DNA of 34,704 nucleotides from Planctomycetota bacterium (GTDB taxonomy: Bacteria > Planctomycetota > JAJSAM01 > JAJVHW01): NCBI GenBank assembly GCA_021414065.1, contig JAIOPE010000031.1, positions 1 through 34,704 of the forward strand, written 5' to 3'. A program made the translations under genes and the position numbers. The notes under the pieces were generated by a model, which saw only the letters and a program-made list of their open reading frames with translations, was not told where the DNA came from and did not search any database. The stretch's first letter is position 1, and each line of letters starts with the position of its first letter. Below are positions 29,810 through 34,704 of the stretch, piece by piece.

Positions 29810-31493
29810 AGGCCGTCGCCTCGCGCGGCTTCAGCAGCGCTCGCGCCGACTCGATCGCGAAGAACGCCGCGAGGCTGAGCAGGACGACGCCCACCACTGC
29901 GTTCGCGACGTTTGCGCCGCCCTGGTCGCGCTTGGCCCAGAACGTCATCGTCTGGCCGATGATCGACCAGACCGTGATCGTCATGATGAACAGCATCAGG
30001 AGCACCGTGAACCAGCACGGGCGGCCGGTCCGGCGGAGCCACACCGAGATCCCGAGGAGCGTCAGCGCCGCGAGGAGTTGGTTCGACGTGCCGAACAGCG
30101 TCCAGAACGTCGCGAAGCTGCCCGGGCCCGTCAAGAACAGCAGCACGGCCGGCACGCCGACCGTGGCCGCCGTCGCGACGGCCGCGCCGACGCGCCCCTG
30201 CACGCCCGTGAGTTCCTGCAGGATGTAGCGGCCGAGGCGCGTCGCCACGTCGAGCGTGTCGAAGACGAACGTGGAGAACGCCATCGTGCCGAACACCTGG
30301 CAGAAGCGAAGGTGGTCGCGACCGACGATGAGCGACAGGAACTCCGCGATGCCGGCGCCGTAGAGGGCGCCCGGCTTGCCGCCGGCCTTGAGTTGTGCGG
30401 GCGTCAGGATCATCACCGTCGAGAGCGCCACGAGGGCCACCAGCCCTTCGAGGAGCATCGCCCCGTATCCGACCGACGTGCAGTGGCTCTCCTTGTCGAT
30501 CTGCTTACTGGTGGTCCCCGAGCAGACCAGACCGTGGAATCCGCTGCACGCGCCGCACGCGATCGTCACGAAGAGGAACGGGAACAGCGAGCCCTCGAAG
30601 CCGGCCGTCGGCGCAGCCGTCGTCGCGGGCATCTGGATCTCGTAGCCGCCGAAGAAGACGCCGTAGACACCGATCGCCAGGACTCCGTAGAGGACGAACC
30701 CCCCGAGGTACCCGCGCGGCTGCAGCAGCATCCACACCGGGATCAGCGACGCGGCGAAACAGTAGACGAGGATCAGGCCGCCCCAAGTGGCCTGGTCGAA
30801 GACGAGCGCAGTCGAAACCTGCGTGCCGAGCCAGATCACACCGAGTGTGGCGGGGACGAACACGGCGGTGACGAGCCAGAGCGGCAGTTTCCACTTCCGC
30901 TGGACGAGCCCCATCACGACCGCGAGGAGCAGGTACATCACCGCCGCCGCCGCGACGGCGCCGCCCTTGTTGAATGCGATCGTGCCGCCGTCGAGCCCTT
31001 CCAGTTCCTCCGAGATGCCCACGAACGTGCCGGCCGTCGTGTCGGTGAACGCGAGAATCACGTAGACGAGCGCGATCCAGATGAACGCGAGCATCGCGCC
31101 CCACGCCCGCGGCCCGACGTGCTCCCGGACGATCTCGGCGATCGACCGAGCCCGGTGTCGCACCGACGCCACGAGTGCCGTGAAGTCGTGCACTGCGCCG
31201 ATCAGGATCACGCCGAACGTGATCCACAGGATGGCCGGCAGCCACCCGAACTGCTGCGCCGCCGCGATGGGACCGACGATAGGGCCCGCTGCGGCGATCG
31301 CGCTCAGGTGCTGGCCGAGCAGGTAGAAGCGCGGCGTCGGAACATGGTCCTCACCGTCCTCGAACTCGTGCGCGGGCGTGCGGACGTCGTCGCGCAGCTT
31401 GAACTGCCGCGCGAGGAACCGCCCGTACACGAAGTAGCCGACGATGAGGCACGCGGCCACGATCGAGGCGATGAGGGGAAGCGGCAGGCCCAT
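29808..31493 (-). CDS. cstA: Carbon starvation protein A family transporter
   Basis: The 561-residue membrane protein with some 15 helices matches CstA: VPTPRFYLLGQHLSAIAAAGPIVGPIAAAQQFGWLPA near residues 50-90, VHDFTALVASVRHRARSIAE, ACGACSGFHGLVCSGTTSKQID, and FGTSNQLLAALTL near the end. CstA-type proteins import peptides or pyruvate. E. coli CstA is about 700 residues; this is the shorter form common in other phyla. The ATG at 31493 (MGLPLPLIASIVAAC) starts directly at the first helix; the frame extends upstream to a shadow start and has no good ribosome binding site at either. Pyruvate is a product of both amino-acid lyases in this window, but the distance makes a link speculative. Confidence 0.93.
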   Translation of the reverse strand: MGLPLPLIASIVAACLIVGYFVYGRFLARQFKLRDDVRTPAHEFEDGEDHVPTPRFYLLGQHLSAIAAAGPIVGPIAAAQQFGWLPAILWITFGVILIGAVHDFTALVASVRHRARSIAEIVREHVGPRAWGAMLAFIWIALVYVILAFTDTTAGTFVGISEELEGLDGGTIAFNKGGAVAAAAVMYLLLAVVMGLVQRKWKLPLWLVTAVFVPATLGVIWLGTQVSTALVFDQATWGGLILVYCFAASLIPVWMLLQPRGYLGGFVLYGVLAIGVYGVFFGGYEIQMPATTAAPTAGFEGSLFPFLFVTIACGACSGFHGLVCSGTTSKQIDKESHCTSVGYGAMLLEGLVALVALSTVMILTPAQLKAGGKPGALYGAGIAEFLSLIVGRDHLRFCQVFGTMAFSTFVFDTLDVATRLGRYILQELTGVQGRVGAAVATAATVGVPAVLLFLTGPGSFATFWTLFGTSNQLLAALTLLGISVWLRRTGRPCWFTVLLMLFIMTITVWSIIGQTMTFWAKRDQGGANVANAVVGVVLLSLAAFFAIESARALLKPREATA

Positions 31494-31579
31494 GTGGATT
31501 GGTCCGGGAGGGGGTCGTGCGACGTCGGCTGGCGAACGCGCGGCGTGGCGCCGTGGCACCATGTCGGGCCGGAATCATA

Positions 31580-31603
31580 GAGCGGAGGCTCACGCCTCCG
31601 CTC
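31580..31603. repeat. 10-bp perfect palindrome with 4-base loop
   Basis: GAGCGGAGGC and GCCTCCGCTC flank TCAC. No U-run follows on either strand. It lies 87 bases upstream of the cstA start and 14 bases from the inverted-repeat element, and resembles a REP-type extragenic palindrome. Confidence 0.6.
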
Positions 31604-31616
31604 CTGTGAATTCCGT

Positions 31617-31861
31617 CTCAGTGGCCGTCCGAGAATAACTGACACACTTGGTCACGCGGCTTGCGGTCGTAGAGTCGCGAACGCGCGACGCATGAGAGTG
31701 CAAGCCGCGCGCCGGCTTCGCCGCTGCTGCTCCAGCGAGCCTGCTGCTGCGTTGGGCTCGGCGCGCAACTCGCTCCGTGGAGTTGGCCCGCCTCGCCCGC
31801 CTTGCAGCCGGCTCGCTGGAGCGCAGCCAAGTGCGCCACTTATTCTCGGACGGCCACTCAG
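31617..31861. mobile_element. 245-bp inverted-repeat element related to 17964-18191
   Basis: Ends are inverted copies with a perfect 19-base core, AGTGGCCGTCCGAGAATAA at 31620-31638 and its complement at 31840-31858, extending imperfectly to about 31 bases. Interior CTGCTGCGTTGGGCTC and CGCCTTGCAGCCGGCTC match internal segments of the 17964-18191 element at similar spacing, while the ends differ. No gene inside. Confidence 0.65.
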
Positions 31862-31886
31862 CTCCCGCGCGCGGCGGGAACGTCGG

Positions 31887-32051
31887 CTACTTGCCCTTCA
31901 GCGCCTCGTTGATCTTCTCGGTGCCCTCGGCGGCCTTCTCCTTGGCTGCGTTCAGGCCCTTGTCGAGCTGCTCGCCGGGAGTCGGCTCCTTCTTGCACGA
32001 GACGACGCAGAACGCGAGACCGAGCAGGGCGAACGGAACGAGCTTCTTCAT
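31887..32051 (-). CDS. Small lipoprotein, 54 residues
   Basis: The product starts MKKLVPFALLGLAFCVVSCK, a signal peptide with lipobox VVSC at residue 19. The mature part is a Lys/Glu/Ala helix (GEQLDKGLNAAKEKAAEGTEKINEAL). AAGGAGAG precedes the ATG by eight bases. Short amphipathic lipoproteins of this kind are common and unassigned. Its ATG overlaps the TGA of the upstream 82-residue gene. Confidence 0.75.
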   Translation of the reverse strand: MKKLVPFALLGLAFCVVSCKKEPTPGEQLDKGLNAAKEKAAEGTEKINEALKGK

Positions 32052-32296
32052 GGGGTTCTCTCCTTCGACGGGTCGTCCGCGCGCCACGCGCGGGCTGCGA
32101 CCGGAAGCGGATGATACGCAGGCGAGCGACGCGGAACGACGATCGCCGAGTCACGGCCGTCGTGGCCCGGGTTCTTGGGGTTGATCTCCGGATCGTCGCA
32201 GAGGCAGTGCCGCTGCGCGCACGCCGGAAGGACGACGAGGAGGATCGCGGCCGCGACGCCGAGTCGCACGACGGCGCGTGTGGTGCAGGATCGCAT
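32048..32296 (-). CDS. Possible lipoprotein with Cys/His cluster
   Basis: The 82-residue frame has a signal-like start (MRSCTTRAVVRLGVAAAILL) and lipobox LPAC at residue 26, followed by AQRHCLCDDPEINPKNPGHD. The Cys-x-Cys and His could bind a metal. The ribosome binding site is weak, and the C-terminal half is Arg/Pro-rich, so coding is uncertain; the four-base overlap with the next lipoprotein supports it. Confidence 0.45.
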   Translation of the reverse strand: MRSCTTRAVVRLGVAAAILLVVLPACAQRHCLCDDPEINPKNPGHDGRDSAIVVPRRSPAYHPLPVAARAWRADDPSKERTP

Positions 32297-32586
32297 GCCG
32301 AGAGCCTATCGCACGGTCGGCGCGGGCGCACGGGCGGTGGCGCTCGGCTTCCAGATTCCCAATGCAGGCGCCTCTGTATCGTCCGCGCCTCGGGCCTACC
32401 TCGTCGGGAACCTCGCCACGAGCGCCACGTCGCGTTCTCCTCGGTCCGGCCCGGCCGCTCGACTCAGCGAAAGCGCGTTGCGAACGGAATCGCTCGCCAA
32501 TCCTCCACCCGCCGGAGCGACACTTTGCGCGACGGCGGCCGACAGGGTGTGCCTGCGGCGGCCCCGACCGACGATCGGAGGGTTCC

Positions 32587-33297
32587 ATGCGGGTCCGACA
32601 CTGGACGGTTCTGGCAGTGGTCGCGGCATGCGCCGCGGCGTGCGGCGGCGACAACGAGAACGCTGGCGGCGGCGCGCCAACGGAACGCGGCGGCGGCACC
32701 GCCGGCGGCGGCGCTGCTCCGGCCATCCCGGCTGCCCCGGCTGTCCCGGGCATGCCATCCCCGGACGACCTCGGACGCGCCGCGGAGACGAACGCGAAGA
32801 CGCTCCGCGACATGAACGCCGGCAAGGAGGTCAAGGCCGTCGCGCCCGCCGACCTGGCAGCGTTGCTCCCGGCGACGTTCGGCAGGCACAGGCGCGAAGG
32901 CGAAGCGAGCCAGCACGTCAACTCGATGGGCATGGACATCGCCGAGGCGGAGGCCAGCTACCCCACGCCGGAGGACCTGGACGGCGACCTGCGACCGGAC
33001 TTCCACGTGAAGGTGATCGACATCGGCAACCTGAAGGGCGCAGCCGCGATGGGGTTCACGGCCTGGTCGATGCAGACCGTCGATCGGAAGACGGCGTCCG
33101 GCTGGGAGAAGACCACGAAGGTCGGCGACTGGCCCGCGTGGGAGGAGTACGACACCGGCTCGAAGTGCGGCACGCTCAAGGTGATCGTCGCGAAGCGCTT
33201 CGTCGTCGAAGCGAACGGCAACGACGCCTCGGCCGAACGCATCCGGGAGTTCGTCCAGTCCCTCGACCTCGCGAAGCTCGCTGCGCTCGGCAAGTAG
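32587..33297 (+). CDS. Lipoprotein of unknown function
   Basis: The 236-residue product begins MRVRHWTVLAVVAACAAAC, with lipobox AAAC at residue 19, then a Gly/Ala/Pro-rich flexible region to about residue 60. GGAGG precedes the ATG by six bases. The folded part includes LAALLPATFGRHRREGEASQHVNSMGMDIAEAEASYP and a repeat of strands ending VIVAKRFVVEANGNDA, a pattern I associate with periplasmic proteins annotated only as hypothetical. Residues 155-165 hold DFHVKVIDIGN. No catalytic motif seen. Confidence 0.8.
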   Translation: MRVRHWTVLAVVAACAAACGGDNENAGGGAPTERGGGTAGGGAAPAIPAAPAVPGMPSPDDLGRAAETNAKTLRDMNAGKEVKAVAPADLAALLPATFGRHRREGEASQHVNSMGMDIAEAEASYPTPEDLDGDLRPDFHVKVIDIGNLKGAAAMGFTAWSMQTVDRKTASGWEKTTKVGDWPAWEEYDTGSKCGTLKVIVAKRFVVEANGNDASAERIREFVQSLDLAKLAALGK

Positions 33298-33539
33298 CCC
33301 GGGCCCTCCACGAGGGTCGCGCGCGAGCGGCGTGCGACGTAACCTCCACAAGCACTTCACACCTACTCTCGGCACATTGGCGCGACGCCGCGTTGTCCTG
33401 AACCAGATCCTCGGCGGCGACCGCGAGGCGGGCCCCGCGGCGTCGGCTTCGTCGAGCCGCGCAAGGGTCCCGACGTAGCGGTCGGCCAGTCATCGACGAC
33501 GGGACTCGTCCAGGCGCGGACGCTCGTCCATCGTCCGGG

Positions 33540-34704
33540 CTAGTACGCACCGAGCAGGTCGCGGGCCTTCGCCGCCGCAGGTGTGCCCGCCGCGCGCTGC
33601 ATGACGTCGCGGGCGACGGCGCGGGCCTCGTCGGAGCGCTTCTCGCTCGCGAGGTAGGAAGCGAGACGCATCGCGGCGGCGCCGCGGAGCGCAGGGCGCT
33701 GCCGCGGTTGTCCGGCGAACAGCGACTCCGCCCGCCGCCAGGATTGCTCCGCCGCCGGCCCGTCGTGCATTGCGAGTTCGCACGCTGCACGCGTGTCCCA
33801 CACGTTCGGATCGAGCGGCGTCAGCGCCGTCGCCCGCCGGGCCATGTCCAGGCCGCGACCGGCTGTGGCGGCGTTGCGAACCCAGATCCACGCGAGGTTG
33901 TTCGCAGCGGCCGCATGCAGCGGGTCCAGATCGAGACAGGCAAGGAACTGAGCGATCGCCGCGTCGGCGCTTCCCCGGTGATAGGAGGCACAGCCGATCA
34001 CATACCGCAGCCGCGCCGCGAGCGCCCGCTCCGAAGGGGGAAGCCGCTCGACTTCGCGTGCCGCCATCAGCTCCGCGGCGTCGGCGTCCCCGAGTTCGGC
34101 GAGGCACTCGGACTCGAGCGTGCGCGCCTCGTGGCCCGTCTGGCTCCGGGCGAGCTCGAGCGCCGCCTGGACCTCGGTTCCCGCACGGACGCGGATGCGC
34201 CCGGCGAGCAGGAGCAGTCGCGTCCGGCGCTCGCTCGGGGCGCGCTCGGCGGCCCTCGTGAGCTCGACGGTTGCCGCCATCGGATCGCCGTGCTCGGTCA
34301 GGAACGCTGCGAGGTGCCGGAGCGCGGTCTCGCTCGCCGGTCGCGCTTCGCGCGCGGTGCGGGCCCTTCGGAGGGCTTCGTCGATGTGCCCGCGCCTGGC
34401 GAGCATGCGCGCGAAGCCGAGCGCGACGGCTTCGTCCGCGTCGTGCGCGCCGAGCCACGCGTCGATACGCTCCGCAACGTCCTGCCGACCGAGGCGCAGC
34501 GAACTCTCCGCGACGCCGAGGACGCCGGTCGCGCACGACGGGTCGAGGCGGAGCCCGCGCTCGAACGCATCGAGGGCGCCGACGGCGTCGCCCCGCGCGA
34601 GCCGGACGGCCCCGCGAAGGATCCACGCGCCGGCGGTGTCCTGCAGCGCGGCGGGGACGTCCGCGAGATGCCGCTCCGCCCGCGTGACGTCCCCGAGTTC
34701 CAGC
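33540..34704 (-). CDS. TPR-repeat protein, 5' end cut by window edge
   Basis: An open frame of 388 codons enters from the right edge and ends at 33540. It consists of tetratricopeptide-type helical pairs: GDAVGALDAFERGLRLDPSCA, GHIDEALRRARTAREARP, SADAAIAQFLACLDLDPLHAAAANNLAWIWVRNA and LDMARRATALTPLDPNVWDTRAACELAMHD. TPR arrays mediate protein contacts; no catalytic domain is visible in this part. The real start lies outside, so an N-terminal signal, membrane helix or kinase domain cannot be excluded. Confidence 0.8.
   Translation of the reverse strand, partial: LELGDVTRAERHLADVPAALQDTAGAWILRGAVRLARGDAVGALDAFERGLRLDPSCATGVLGVAESSLRLGRQDVAERIDAWLGAHDADEAVALGFARMLARRGHIDEALRRARTAREARPASETALRHLAAFLTEHGDPMAATVELTRAAERAPSERRTRLLLLAGRIRVRAGTEVQAALELARSQTGHEARTLESECLAELGDADAAELMAAREVERLPPSERALAARLRYVIGCASYHRGSADAAIAQFLACLDLDPLHAAAANNLAWIWVRNAATAGRGLDMARRATALTPLDPNVWDTRAACELAMHDGPAAEQSWRRAESLFAGQPRQRPALRGAAAMRLASYLASEKRSDEARAVARDVMQRAAGTPAAAKARDLLGAY

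Larger units (their letters stand above)
31494..31886. other. 393-base gene-free region
   Basis: It holds a 10-bp hairpin (31580-31603) and a 245-bp inverted-repeat element (31617-31861). I see no frame with coding character. The cstA promoter should lie in its first 80 bases, but no consensus boxes are visible. Confidence 0.7.

Noticed and set aside
1..34704. tRNA, rRNA or classical IS/phage genes
   Set aside because: Gaps were read for cloverleaf ends, rRNA motifs and transposase or integrase motifs on both strands; none seen, though a covariance search would be more sensitive.

Overview
The window is a very GC-rich bacterial chromosome segment with 36 supported protein genes on both strands, short gaps, several 4-base stop/start overlaps and clear GGAG-type ribosome binding sites before many genes. 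I see no rRNA, tRNA, CRISPR array, transposase or phage gene. The mix of families (a tricorn-type protease, a DUF5989 micro-gene beside an SGNH-like protein, a haem-motif lipoprotein with a degenerate phosphatase-like N-terminus, a squalene-synthase-type enzyme, many lipoproteins and one-off membrane proteins) suggests a planctomycete or a similar high-GC environmental lineage. That placement is inference; no marker gene here fixes it.

Layout. 1-5886, minus strand: a secreted protein cut by the left edge; a 469-base gap holding a palindromic repeat cluster; then, read right to left, tryptophanase, a secreted Gly/Asp-repeat protein and two glycosyltransferases, the last three joined by 4-base overlaps. 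5972-7688: a hotdog thioesterase divergent from tryptophanase across a CRP-like site, and a CyuA-type cysteine desulfidase whose end overlaps the thioesterase's. 7843-10393, plus strand: a thiol-redox and permease operon (anchored thioredoxin, CcdA-like protein, CSCSS permease, small thioredoxin, 33-residue membrane peptide). 10478-14021, minus: a HEAT-like exported protein, a membrane protein and the haem-motif lipoprotein. 14272-15810, plus: SGNH-like protein and DUF5989. 15851-17803, minus: an unknown protein, a half-size UPF0016 protein, CsbD and dodecin. 17964-18435: an element with 23-bp inverted ends beside an orphan DUF433 gene. 18459-24174, minus: two unknown proteins, a tricorn-like protease and a small membrane protein. 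24263-29773, plus: a polytopic TPR protein, trpS, a squalene/phytoene synthase coupled to a glycosyltransferase, and a small exported protein. 29808-31493, minus: CstA. 31580-33297: a hairpin, a second inverted-repeat element and three lipoproteins. 33540 to the right edge: a TPR protein.

Working together. The clearest functional units are (i) the 7843-10393 module, where two thioredoxin folds and a CcdA-like electron carrier flank a cysteine-bearing permease; (ii) the secreted repeat protein with two coupled glycosyltransferases, which looks like a cell-surface unit; (iii) tryptophanase and cysteine desulfidase, which degrade Trp and Cys to pyruvate, ammonia and indole or sulfide; and (iv) a terpenoid synthase coupled to a glycosyltransferase. 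Two inverted-repeat elements 13 kb apart share internal sequence and look like one family of non-autonomous elements.
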